Source: Streptococcus suis (GTDB lineage Bacteria; Bacillota; Bacilli; Lactobacillales; Streptococcaceae). Taken from it: a stretch of DNA of 64,000 nt. Both the position numbers and the translations under genes were made by a program. This document shows, one piece after another, positions 53,764-63,782 of the stretch. Below the pieces are notes generated by a model. It was not told the DNA's origin and did no database searches. It saw nothing but the letters and a program-made list of their open reading frames with translations. Numbering within the stretch: the stretch's first letter is position 1; the number at the start of each line of letters is the position of its first letter. The stretch is from NCBI GenBank assembly GCA_024583055.1, contig CP102145.1, positions 310,001 to 374,000 on the forward strand. The letters run 5' to 3'.

Positions 53764-56565
53764 TTATTTCGTCGTATAAGCAAAACTCAAGCTACTATCC
53801 ACTCCAGATAATTTACGGAAGGTGTAGTTGGGATTGCCATTGTAGTTGGTTTCGGAGATAAGGAAGGAGCCATCTGGGTAGACTTTTTCGACGAAAGCCA
53901 CATGTCCGTATTCTGTTGGTGTGCCATGTCCTCCTCCCGCAAAGGAAAGGATAGCTCCTTCTTGTGGACTTGTCCCTATCTCCCCACCGAGACTTGCGGC
54001 TGTTCGTACCCAATCTTGGCCATTGCCCATGGTACTGATAATTGGAATCTTCTCACCGTTTTTACCTTTGAGTTTTAGCCCCAGTTGGTTGATACGGGCT
54101 GCGACTCCCCAAGTACATTGGCCGAAAGCGTAACCCATCCCGTCACCACCTCCTGGAATAGAGTTTTCAAAAAGGTCTCCTCGTACAGCTTCAAGTGCTT
54201 TTGGATCACTTTGTGCTGTCCCACCGTTGGGTTGACTAAAGCCTTTTTCAATTTGGTAATACCACTCACTTGCCCGTGTCTGACGCTCAAGTAGCTTATC
54301 CCCTGAATTTCCTTCCCAGTAAATGAGGAAGAGTTGGGCAAGACTAGCTGGACTACCTGTATTTTTGAAGAAATCTTTTAACCAGTTGGTGTAATAAGGA
54401 CTGTCCCCATGCAACATGAAATCCAGTTGTAACTCTAAGTCATACCACTTTTGATGTTTTCCTTTGGCATATTCCAACAATAAAGTATGTCTGCGTGACC
54501 CATCCGCGGTATCTGTCCATTGGCCTAAGCCTAAACCACGTTTGAGAATATTTGGGTAACGTCCATTGTATATAGTTGGACCATTAAGTGAGAGCCAGCC
54601 CTCATCATCCCACGAACTATCTGTTGCACCAATAGGGGGAGATAGATAGTCGCCCTCGGCACGTTTCGGGTTGATGGAGGATTCTACCGACCAGTTACCT
54701 AGAATGGCTGCGATGGCTTGATTGGTCGCACCTTTGCTTTTAAGATAGTCATAAATTGCCTTGGCTCTCTCGAACTCATCGCCGCCAAACTGACCGATAG
54801 TTGGAAGGATGGTTGTCTGAACCTGGATCACTTTTGGAAAGTAGAAAGCTGGATTGACATAGACTAGCTTATCCGTGTCATCATCAACCTTTTGATAGGT
54901 GACTTTTAGACCCGTTCCGTCTTTGATCTGACCAATAATATCTCCTGCCAAGACTTGTTGATGTTCACTCACTCGGCCTGAATGAATGCCAAACAAGGTT
55001 AGTTTAGTCTTATTCACTCCCTTACCAGATGTCAAAACAACGTTCTCTCCATCAAGAGATACCTTGCCATCCATCGGAGACACAATGACTTGACCTTCTT
55101 TTGCTTCTAAGATGATATGGTGATGAAGCGTTGGTTTCTCATCAATGACCTCATACCCATATCGGTAGGTCATGTTTAAGCTATCCTCATCGGTCTGTCC
55201 CTGAAAGGGGTTGTCCAATTCTTGAAGGGCTAAATAGTTGCCTTCTTCTGTCAATTCCTTTAGTTCTTCCTGGTCCTCATCAGACAGCTTGTAAGCAGGT
55301 TCTTTATACAAGTCAGACATGGATTTAATAGAATCACCACCATTTAAGTCCGTCCAGACTTGACTGAGAAATGCTTTGTAGGTCGCACCACCTGTTTCCA
55401 TGACATCGTCAAGCTTGTAGTCTTGGTATTGATGATTCATGTAAACCATGACCTCATCAATCTTGGTGTAATAGGTAATCCCTTTTTCGTTAGTTCTCGT
55501 ATGCTCCGCATCTTCCCACGTCATGTGGGTATAGCTCTTACTCAATTCTATCTCATCTTGTTGAATGACACTACTACCTGAAACACTCATGAAAAAGCTC
55601 ATCATCAAAAGGAGTATCAAGAGAATGCCTGAGACAATCCAAGTCAAAGGATTTCCCGCAAGGACAGAAAAGAAAGTCATACTTCCCTTAATGGCTTGGA
55701 CGATTCCTTTGAAACCTGCGACACTTTGTTTTCTGACATGCTTTAAATAGGTTTGGTAGCGTCTTCTTGGTTTAAGAGGTTTCTGGCGTGTGAATCCTTT
55801 TCCCTTTTTGAAGTTCTGGAATCGTTCCTTTCCATGAGAAATTTTTGATTTGGTAATCCGCACACCAGTCTGACCACTTTTCACTGCCACCTTACCTGCT
55901 TGATAGGTTAACCTGCCATAGCGTCTGGCTTTTAAGCTAATATCCTTTAAGGTTCTTAGACCATCTAAATCATCCTCCTGTGCTATCAGGTCAAGCGATT
56001 CAGATGCAGCTAAGCCTAATCCAACTTTGACTTTGGTAGAGTTTTTCTTAGACTTTCGGACTTTCTTGAGTTGTTTAACCTCACGCTTGACAGAACTTAC
56101 GTCTTTTTCTGCACTGAGTCGATCAAATGATTTTTCTTGGTGAAACTGAAAGCGAGACTTCAGGGAAGAATTTTCTTTTTGGAAAGTAAACTTGGGATTA
56201 ACTACCTGTTGTTTCTCACTTAGTTTCACTTCTGACAGATGTTTTCTTGCCGTCCGCAAACGTTCTTGAGCTTGCGGAAGTCGATAGTTCTTGATTTCCT
56301 TTACCTTCAACAGTTTAGGAGAAACATAGGTAATTTCTTTTAAGAACTTCTCTTCTGCTTCCTTTTGGCTACTGAGTAGATTTTCTTTTAACTCTATTTT
56401 CTTATCTTGAAAAAGAGAATTTTGGGCTGGTTTTCGAAATCGTCCTTTTTTAGGAACAGTCTGTCTTAAGGTCCTAACTTCTTTCCGATAATGCATACGG
56501 GCCGATTTTAAGTTGCTTCGAAAGTTTTGCCTAGCCTGTTTGACTAGCTTTTTATCCTCTTTCAT
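53764..56565 (-). CDS. conjugation cell-wall hydrolase with lysozyme-like and CHAP domains
   Basis: 933 residues. A long, highly basic cytoplasmic region (1-290) is followed by a single membrane span (about 308-330), a degenerate M23/lipoyl-like segment (about 480-590), a phage-tail-lysozyme-like domain (about 620-780, 'IAAILGNWSVESSINP') and a C-terminal CHAP amidase/endopeptidase with Cys in 'GQCTWGVA' and His in 'YGHVAFVE'. It opens the recipient or donor wall for the type IV secretion channel (VirB1-like). It sits two bases downstream of virB4. Its C-terminus is duplicated at 50,667. Confidence 0.9.
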   Translation of the reverse strand: MKEDKKLVKQARQNFRSNLKSARMHYRKEVRTLRQTVPKKGRFRKPAQNSLFQDKKIELKENLLSSQKEAEEKFLKEITYVSPKLLKVKEIKNYRLPQAQERLRTARKHLSEVKLSEKQQVVNPKFTFQKENSSLKSRFQFHQEKSFDRLSAEKDVSSVKREVKQLKKVRKSKKNSTKVKVGLGLAASESLDLIAQEDDLDGLRTLKDISLKARRYGRLTYQAGKVAVKSGQTGVRITKSKISHGKERFQNFKKGKGFTRQKPLKPRRRYQTYLKHVRKQSVAGFKGIVQAIKGSMTFFSVLAGNPLTWIVSGILLILLLMMSFFMSVSGSSVIQQDEIELSKSYTHMTWEDAEHTRTNEKGITYYTKIDEVMVYMNHQYQDYKLDDVMETGGATYKAFLSQVWTDLNGGDSIKSMSDLYKEPAYKLSDEDQEELKELTEEGNYLALQELDNPFQGQTDEDSLNMTYRYGYEVIDEKPTLHHHIILEAKEGQVIVSPMDGKVSLDGENVVLTSGKGVNKTKLTLFGIHSGRVSEHQQVLAGDIIGQIKDGTGLKVTYQKVDDDTDKLVYVNPAFYFPKVIQVQTTILPTIGQFGGDEFERAKAIYDYLKSKGATNQAIAAILGNWSVESSINPKRAEGDYLSPPIGATDSSWDDEGWLSLNGPTIYNGRYPNILKRGLGLGQWTDTADGSRRHTLLLEYAKGKHQKWYDLELQLDFMLHGDSPYYTNWLKDFFKNTGSPASLAQLFLIYWEGNSGDKLLERQTRASEWYYQIEKGFSQPNGGTAQSDPKALEAVRGDLFENSIPGGGDGMGYAFGQCTWGVAARINQLGLKLKGKNGEKIPIISTMGNGQDWVRTAASLGGEIGTSPQEGAILSFAGGGHGTPTEYGHVAFVEKVYPDGSFLISETNYNGNPNYTFRKLSGVDSSLSFAYTTK

Positions 56566-56566
56566 C

Positions 56567-58917
56567 TCATGTCCTCATTTTTTCAGGGTCCGTACTCATG
56601 ATGTCAAAGAGCTTGGTGTGTTGTGGAATCTTATTCTTGAATGGGACAACGGTGGAACCGGCCTTAATTAAGCCTGCCCCTTTTTCAGGATTAACTAAGT
56701 ACTTCTCCAGCTCTTTAGAAAGCCCAAGCATATGCACCAATTCTTCGCGATCGCTCTTAGCCTGTTTTAAAAGAATCATGAACTCGCTATTGGCAATAAT
56801 GCGTCTGCCATTGGCATCCAAAAGAAGCGTTTCTACATTCTGAGTAATACCTGTCGGTATCGCCCCATACTTACGGACACGACTCCAAAGTTTGAAGAAG
56901 AAATCAGAAGCGTACTTATCCAGCAACAATAGCTGCATTTCATCAAAGTAAATCCAGGTCTTCTTCCCTAGTTTTTGATTTTTCACCACACGATTCCAAA
57001 TCTGGTCAAAGATAACCATGAGGGCAATCTGTTTTAATTCATCGCCTAACTTTTTGACATTGTAAATCAGGAAATGACTGTCTGTTTTAATATTGGTCCT
57101 ATGTGAAAATATGTCCAGCGACCCTTCCACATAGAGTTCCATATCCAGTGCCAAGTCCTTAGCTTCCTGTTCAGGTTGTCGAGCTAAGACAAAGACCCAT
57201 TCGACCAAGGACGGTGTGTCAAAATGCTTATATGTCAAGCGTGTCACACGATCTATCAAGGATTTTTCACGACCATCCATTTTGCGGTCTAAGAGCTTTC
57301 CTATCCAAGACAAGAGAAATTCGGACTTAACCTTAACCGGATCCTCATCCATATTCTCATCAGATAGATCTAAGACATTTAAGAAGGTAGTAGAATCTGG
57401 GGCAATATCAATACTCTCCCCACCAAAGGCTTGACCGATAATGCTGTACTCGTTTTCTGGGTCAACAATAATAATTTCAGTATCGCAATCTGCTTCCTTG
57501 AGCTTAGTAGAGATGATTTCATGTTTTGTCGCCATCCCTTTGCCAGCTCCAGAAGTCCCTAAAATCAAACCTGACGGAGTATTTAACTTGCCACGGTCAA
57601 TACTGATGATATTACTTGAGATTTGATTGATGCCATAAAATTTCCCACCCTTGTCCTGAATATCAACGGAAGTCCAAGGTGCATTCACGGCAATATTTGA
57701 AGTCAATAGAGACCGAGAAACACCTTCGAGATAGTTCTTCCCAAATGGCAAGAGACTATTAAAGGCAGCTTCTTGCATATAGGTCAAGTTATCAATAATC
57801 ATAACATTAGACCCTGCCACTTGCTTGATAATATCAAGAGATTGTTTGAGTTGATCTTCAGTATCCGCCAGCACGCCAATTAGAAATAGGGTGTCAAACA
57901 GTTTATCTCCTGTTTGGGTCATGGTTTGAAGAAGAGCTTCAGCTTCATCGATGTTGTTCTCAAGAACATGGCCGACCTTCTCCAAATAGATTCCAGTCCG
58001 AGCCATCTTTTGTTGTTCCCCAATCTTTTGCGATTCCATCAAGGTTTTCTTGGTTCGCAGCTTGGTCATGGTTTCAGACTTAGTTGATCCTTTAGCATGT
58101 AGGCTCATCATCACTTCCAAATCTGACTGCATGAGGTCACGAATAAATTTATCCCCTAGCTCCATACCATAGTCACGAACATAAGCAATCTGTAATAATC
58201 TATCGTCCAATTCAATATGATTCTTGTATTTAAAGGAAAGGTAGGTTGGGGCAATAAAGTGTTTGGTGGATTGACCTGAGAGGGTCAAATCCTCGTAAGA
58301 AAACGGGAAATGATTTTCACCTCGTAACATATCCGCAAGGACATTCACTCGCTCCTCTCCACCAAGAAGACCAAGAGATACAGCAATCTCTGAAAAACCA
58401 CTCCTGAAATATTCTCCAATTTGCGACAGAGAACGAAAAGCTAGTTTTGGTGTTTGGTCGCTCTTGCCAAATGAAAGAAACTTGACGGCTGAAAAGTTGT
58501 TCTCACCCGCCTCTAAGTTGGCATCCATCATGCGATTCAATTCATCACGATAAGCATCAAACCCATCTTCCTGCAAGGGATAGAGAATACTCTTACGGAA
58601 TTTTCCAGATTGACCTTTTGATTGAAAATGGTCAGTTGGAAATTGGTCTGATCATCCAGTGAATTGATTAAATCGGAATATTTCTCAACAATAGCTCCCT
58701 TATCGTCTAAGCCAACTGTTTGGTAATTAACATCTCCTAAGAGATAGGTTTGTGAGAAATAGCTTGGACTGACCTGCATAAGGCCATTCTGAAAAAGTCC
58801 TTGATAGGCTAACGTATTTACGGTAGAAGGGCTGATTTCCTGTTTCTGTGTTTTCATCTTTTGCTTTTTGTCATTAGAAGAGGTCTTTGATTTCATTGAG
58901 TGTTTTAATTTTTTCAC
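56567..58917 (-). pseudogene. VirB4 conjugation ATPase with one-base frameshift
   Basis: Two overlapping frames (58537-58917 and 56567-58576) form one VirB4/TrsE-type ATPase of about 783 residues. The start is GTG 58917 with AAAGGAG upstream. At 58601-58604, four A (minus strand) should be five: then 'NLEKFRKSILYPLQEDGFD' reads on. The C-terminal part has Walker A 'GTSGAGKGMATKHE', Walker B 'TWIYFDEMQLLL' and 'TGITQNVETLL'. It powers pilus and channel assembly. If real, the shift would disrupt transfer unless corrected by slippage. Confidence 0.85.
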
Positions 58918-59227
58918 GTTGGTCTCCTTTTCTTCCAGTAAATGTGCGGTCTGGCACCGTTAGTTCATAATGAAAACGGTACTTGAGGTATATTTCAAAT
59001 GGTAAATCGTTGGGGCGATAGACCCCAAATAACATGAGTGGAATGGTAAAGCTAAAAACAAAACCATAGACAAACCAATCCCCAAATTGCCAATAAAATA
59101 GGTTCAAGCCCAAAACCAAAATGGTTAGGGCGACAGCTGGAAATACAAAAATAACCTGTCTAGTTGTAAATCCCAGCCATGCCCTGTGTTGAACCTTTGA
59201 GATGTCCTTAAAGACACGTGTGTTCAT
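58874..59227 (-). CDS. PrgI-family membrane protein of the type IV secretion system
   Basis: 117 residues from ATG 59227 (GGAGA upstream). 'VFKDISKVQHRAWLGFTTRQ' and two membrane helices (about 28-50 and 55-72) match PrgI-like proteins (VirB3-like role) that lie just before virB4 in Gram-positive ICEs. It overlaps virB4 by 44 bp. Confidence 0.88.
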   Translation of the reverse strand: MNTRVFKDISKVQHRAWLGFTTRQVIFVFPAVALTILVLGLNLFYWQFGDWFVYGFVFSFTIPLMLFGVYRPNDLPFEIYLKYRFHYELTVPDRTFTGRKGDQREKIKTLNEIKDLF

Positions 59228-59288
59228 AAATGTTCTCCAATCTAAATAAGCTATAAAAAGAGGAGGCGAGATAGTGACTCCCTTCCTC

Positions 59289-60143
59289 CTACATCCCCAA
59301 AATACTTCGGGCGGTTCGTTGACTGCCAACCAAGGCAATGATTAACAAGATGGCCTGTACCAAGCCACCAAACATAATGGCAAGTGATTCCATCACTCCA
59401 GCTCCATTTGATACGGCAATCTTTCCAGCCGATTCAAACAAGGGAACAAGAGATACAATTAGAAAAATCAAAATACCTTGAACGGCATAGACCATGATGT
59501 TTTTAAGGTAACCAATCCCAACACTTCTCCAGTCATCACTAAGGAAGGTCGGAATGGTAACAGGGGCAAAAGGAATCATCAGATAGAGTTGGATAAAGCG
59601 AATGGTAATCAAGATATTGACAACCATGATGCTGGCCATTCGTACCAACCAAATGAGAATCGCAAAAAAGCCAATAATCATTTTTCCTACAATTCCAGAT
59701 CCCTTAATGCCTGAGATGGTATCATAATTAGCACCACCATTCGTGACAAGACTTGCCACTTGTTCAATAACATATGAGGCAATGGCAATAATGGCTTCCA
59801 CAATAACCGTCGTATTGGTAATCACGACCGCGACCATGATGTAGCTGACAATCATAGGTGCTATGGCTTCAAAGGTCATTGCACCGCCTGAGTTTGCGAT
59901 TTTCTTGGCCATTTTTGAAAATTCGAGTACAATAACTACCGCAAGAATAGCTACTCCCAAGGGCTGCATAATCCCCTTGGTAATGGCTGTCATGTAAGAC
60001 CACACCGTCGGATTAAAGTCCGCTAGTGACTTAACCAAGTTGGCGGTTGATTCTAAATCCACTTGAAACCCTTCAAAAAGGCTGTCGCTAGATACTTTTT
60101 CAGAGGCTAGAAATACAAAAGGTGACGTAAAATTCATTATCAT
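59289..60143 (-). CDS. VirB6/TrbL-like polytopic membrane protein
   Basis: 284 residues with about six to seven hydrophobic spans and a signal-like N-terminus. 'GIMQPLGVAILAVVIVLEFSKMAKK' and 'IRFIQLYLMIPFAPVTIPTF' match the TrbL/VirB6 proteins of Tn5252-type ICEs, which line the transfer channel. GGGGAGG lies upstream of the ATGATA at 60143. Confidence 0.85.
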   Translation of the reverse strand: MIMNFTSPFVFLASEKVSSDSLFEGFQVDLESTANLVKSLADFNPTVWSYMTAITKGIMQPLGVAILAVVIVLEFSKMAKKIANSGGAMTFEAIAPMIVSYIMVAVVITNTTVIVEAIIAIASYVIEQVASLVTNGGANYDTISGIKGSGIVGKMIIGFFAILIWLVRMASIMVVNILITIRFIQLYLMIPFAPVTIPTFLSDDWRSVGIGYLKNIMVYAVQGILIFLIVSLVPLFESAGKIAVSNGAGVMESLAIMFGGLVQAILLIIALVGSQRTARSILGM

Positions 60144-60161
60144 GTCATGTGCTGTCCTCCC

Positions 60162-60404
60162 CTAAATGGTAATCTGAGTCACAAAAGCACCAGCGGCTCC
60201 CACCATGACCCCACCAACAATTTCTAGAATGGCATTTCGGACACCTGGCCCACCATCTTTAATGTTGGTTGAAAGGTTGATAATGCCCATGACAACAAGA
60301 AAGGCTCCTACTGCAATCAAACCTTTTTGTAATAGAGACATGGCTTGGGAGAACATGGAGCTAGCGTCCACCCCGTAAACAAAGCCTGATAGTTTTTGAT
60401 TCAT
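60162..60404 (-). CDS. VirB2-like small membrane protein of the transfer system
   Basis: 80 residues from ATG 60404 with GAGGA upstream; the earlier ATG overlaps that ribosome site. It has two hydrophobic segments (about 24-44 and 56-78) around a polar 'STNIKDGGPGVRNA' loop, the size and pattern of VirB2/TrbC-type pilin-like proteins in ICEs. It lies between virD4 and virB6 genes. Confidence 0.7.
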   Translation of the reverse strand: MNQKLSGFVYGVDASSMFSQAMSLLQKGLIAVGAFLVVMGIINLSTNIKDGGPGVRNAILEIVGGVMVGAAGAFVTQITI

Positions 60405-60421
60405 ATAATTCCTCATTTCTA

Positions 60422-60963
60422 TTAATGTAGTGTCGTTTCTGTGCTTAAATCCCTTATTTTATGGCCTGACAAATCTACCTCTTCCTCAGCGGTTAGGGGA
60501 TTGATATGATAGTGCCACCAGCGTACATCGGTTTCCTTATCCGCAAGCCATTTCCAATTCTTATGTTTAAGTGGAAAATATTTCTTGGTTCGAAAAACAG
60601 GAACTCCTGCAATGCGTACGAGGCATTCATCTCGTTTCATATTCCCGACTTCATCAGCCGTCATCAAGTCACGGGCAATTTTCTGGTGAGAGGTAGAACT
60701 TGAGCCAGTCTGCCCAAAAGAGCGACTGCTACTTCTGACATCAATGGTTTGTTTGCCTAGAAGACCACTCATAAATTTGAAAGTTTCCTCGTCATTTCCA
60801 CCCAAATAGAGGAGGCTGTCACAGTTCCCCAGTATAGTTTTCCAAGCCTCTTTTTCCTTATAAAGTCCTTGGAGTTGAGCAATATTTTGGAGAATAGGCA
60901 CAAGACTCATATTCCTAGAACGAACTGTTGAGGTTTGTTCGGCAAAGTCTGGGATTTCTCCGA
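60422..60963 (-). CDS. VirD4 coupling protein, 3' exon
   Basis: About 180 residues after splicing, beginning '..GEIPDFAEQTSTVRSRNMS' and ending 'STETTLH'. This is the C-terminal part of the TraG/VirD4 ATPase that feeds relaxase-bound DNA to the channel, with 'SLVPILQNIAQLQGLY' and the 'GNCDSLLYLGGND' strand. The Met seen upstream (61054) is intron sequence and not a true start. With the 5' exon the reading is '..YLDEFANVGEIPDF'. Confidence 0.88.
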
Positions 60964-63782
60964 ATAGCGATAGGTAAGCCTCTGGTGTTACCACCTCGGG
61001 CTTTTCCCCCGCTCCACACCGTGCATGATAGTTTCCCATCACACGGCGTTCCACCGACTAAATCTTACTTTTTAGTGCCTATATAGTCCTCGAATTGTAT
61101 CATTTCTAGCTCCCTGTGTTCACGAAGCTTATTGATTTTATCTTGCATTTCTTTGGTCAATGGTAGATTTTTGAGTAGCTTACTTACTTTATTGCTATTT
61201 TCTTCTCCTACCAAATCCGATACCTCTTTTGAGAGAATAATTAAATTCCTGTAAGTATCGTTTCTTTCTCCTTTGCAAGGCTTGATGTGTTCACAGACCA
61301 TATCCACAATGGTCAAAGCATTATGCGTAACAGCACATTTGCCTTTTTGTGCTATATACCTTGAAAGAGCATTATCTGCCATCTCTAATGTAGGATAGAG
61401 ATGAGCATTTTCCATCATATACTTCATAACTTCAAAGCTGATACAGTTTTCAGCGTCTGAGTATTTCCTCACATATTTGTTGACTTCACGTCTTTTATAT
61501 TTTGGATATTCATAAGATACATATCCGACAGGAACAATCATACGACCATTTATCCATCTACATTGTTTGGACTTTCCGTACTTATCCAAGATGTATTTGC
61601 TTGTAATTTCACCTTGTTTCTCTATGGGAAAGCATCGTTTGTTATGATTCATTCCGTTACTTTTCCCTGTAACCTTAAAGGCTATTTCCGCAAAGTCGGA
61701 TGACACAAGCGTTGCCATACAGTAATAATTGTGCATTCCCATTACCATAGCGTTGTAAAGACTTATATTTTTATCTAATTCACTTTGTTTGCTTGGGTTT
61801 TTAATATCTTTCCAAACAGAACCCAGTTTACTGATAACCTTGACTTTACTCTTATCTGCCATATGGGAACGAATAATCCACTTATTCCCTTTTGGTACTA
61901 CCTTGAATTTTATTCCAAGAAAAGTCGTGTAGTTCTTTCTAAGGTTAGTAATTCCTGATTTTTCATCACTTGTCTTCAAGTGAAGATTTTCAGCTAACCA
62001 TAGCTTTGTCGCACCCATTACCTTAACCGCTGTCACATAATCTCTACAGAATATTTTAAAATCATCCGCATATCTTACGATATACATTTCTTTTAAGTCG
62101 GTTTTTGCTCTGAGCTTGTTCCATTTCTGCGTTCGGTCTATTGTGAGTATGTTTCCCTCGTTATCAACCTTTGTAAACTCGTAGCCTGTACTTCCCTCTT
62201 TGATTTTGAACATTTCCCACTGATTAGCAACCCACCAGTCCAGTTCATTCAACACTACATTAGCTAATAGCGGAGATAGAATACCACCTTGAGGTGTACC
62301 TGTTTCTGGTGTGATGACGATATCTTTGAATAGAATATCTGCTTTTAACATTTGCTTGATTATCATAATCAGCTTTCTGTCCTGTACTCCCAATCCCCAT
62401 AACTGACGGATAAGTTTTGAGTGGTCAATATTATCAAAGAATCCTGTAATGTCTACATCTACAACAAAGTGCAGATTTTGTATTTGTGCCATTTTATAGC
62501 ACTGTGCTATTGCGTTCTGTGTAGACCTGTACGGTCTGAAACCATTGTTTCTTTCGTGAAACTTAGCTTCACAGATTGGCTCTAACACCTGTAAGACACA
62601 CTGTTGTATCAGTCTGTCCCAAATACTCGGAATTCCAAGAGGTCTTGTCTTTCCATTATCTTTCGGGATTTCTACTCGTCTAATTTTCTTTGGTTGATAA
62701 TAGTTCAACTTGTTTCTGATGGTTTTTATGACCATTTCGATAGGTAATTTCTGTATTTCTACAATCGTTTTACCATCTGTACCAGGAGTTTTACTCCCGT
62801 TATTTTTACAGATATTTCGATATGCAAGTATGATGTTTTGTTCAGAGACAATCATTGGCATGAGCCTATCAAATCTCTTACCGTTCAGGCTATCTTCATA
62901 AAGCTGATAACCTATTTCTTTAGCGTCATACCTTTCTGCATTTCGTTCTGCTTTATTTACAATTCGTTTTGCCATAGTAACCAACTCCTTATCGGAGAAT
63001 GATTTTTTCTTAGTCGCACCACGACAGCTATGAAAATCTCCTTTTGGTGATTACTATATAGACATGAAAGAAAATTTAGTATCGGCTTGTGGCTATCCCT
63101 CCACCGCTTATTATCACGGTTTCTTTGGTACTGTGCCACTACTCTCACAACCACAAATGCACTTATTGTAGAAAATGTTCTTTCAGACTTTTCATTTTCG
63201 ATACAACTACGGTACTTTGTCGCTGATACAGTCAGCTCCCGTATTGGTTGCTTTCCACGTTCCACATAACTTAGGATTGTTACCACTTAGGTCATTCCTT
63301 TAGCCCTGCAAGTATTATCTTCAAGACTTTTCTCAAGATACCTGTGTCCTGTAAACACAGAGGGTATTTCATACTAACAACTTTTACTTTACCCCACTTG
63401 CGTACCCACTGGTACACTGGCATTTCTACCAGCCATTCGTTTAGAGCCGTACATTCGGAATTTTGTCAGACCGCCTATTTGGTCATTCTAACCATATGGC
63501 AACCCCGCCCGCACTGTCACACACAACACCTACCTCTAGGTATCTTTCCTAGTATTTCTACTTTAGGGTGTGCTTCGCACGACTTCTCCGAGCTTATAAC
63601 CTTAGTCGTCTGTATTCAACTAACGCTATTCGAAGTATTAGCGAATTCCCTTCTGGGCGTTACCCCTTCATTTGAAATTTTAGTTATGCAGTTCTCTAAA
63701 ACCACATTATTAAATTATTTGTGACTTTAGGCTACGCTTTTGTCGGTTATTCCTACCGCTTTGGGCGTAGAACGTGTCACAC
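60964..63782 (-). mobile_element. group II intron 2 in virD4
   Basis: A 2,819-bp intron with 5' GTGTG (63778-63782) and 3' ..CGCTAT (60964). Domain V is at about 61016-61049 (GCCGTGTGATGGGAAAC.. loop). Removal joins AAT G to TC GGA, restoring Asn-Val-Gly-Glu in frame. It carries the RT ORF at 61065-62975. The 800 bp at 62,985-63,782 are intron domain I RNA with no gene. Confidence 0.9.
61065..62975 (-). CDS. group II intron-encoded reverse transcriptase/maturase
   Basis: 636 residues from ATG 62975. It has the RT motifs 'PKDNGKTRPLGIPSIWDRL', 'NNGFRPYRSTQNAI', 'GTPQGGILSPLLANVVL' and 'IVRYADDFKIF', then a maturase region and a C-terminal HNH-like stretch ('KCAVTHNALTIVDMVCEHI', 'NDTYRNLIIL'). 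It differs strongly from the RT of intron 1. It probably mediated insertion into the conserved virD4 ATPase gene, a frequent intron target. Confidence 0.92.
   Translation of the reverse strand: MAKRIVNKAERNAERYDAKEIGYQLYEDSLNGKRFDRLMPMIVSEQNIILAYRNICKNNGSKTPGTDGKTIVEIQKLPIEMVIKTIRNKLNYYQPKKIRRVEIPKDNGKTRPLGIPSIWDRLIQQCVLQVLEPICEAKFHERNNGFRPYRSTQNAIAQCYKMAQIQNLHFVVDVDITGFFDNIDHSKLIRQLWGLGVQDRKLIMIIKQMLKADILFKDIVITPETGTPQGGILSPLLANVVLNELDWWVANQWEMFKIKEGSTGYEFTKVDNEGNILTIDRTQKWNKLRAKTDLKEMYIVRYADDFKIFCRDYVTAVKVMGATKLWLAENLHLKTSDEKSGITNLRKNYTTFLGIKFKVVPKGNKWIIRSHMADKSKVKVISKLGSVWKDIKNPSKQSELDKNISLYNAMVMGMHNYYCMATLVSSDFAEIAFKVTGKSNGMNHNKRCFPIEKQGEITSKYILDKYGKSKQCRWINGRMIVPVGYVSYEYPKYKRREVNKYVRKYSDAENCISFEVMKYMMENAHLYPTLEMADNALSRYIAQKGKCAVTHNALTIVDMVCEHIKPCKGERNDTYRNLIILSKEVSDLVGEENSNKVSKLLKNLPLTKEMQDKINKLREHRELEMIQFEDYIGTKK

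Noticed and set aside
63344..63724. Open frame in the 5' part of intron 2
   Set aside because: Intron RNA region; composition and lack of a ribosome site argue against coding.
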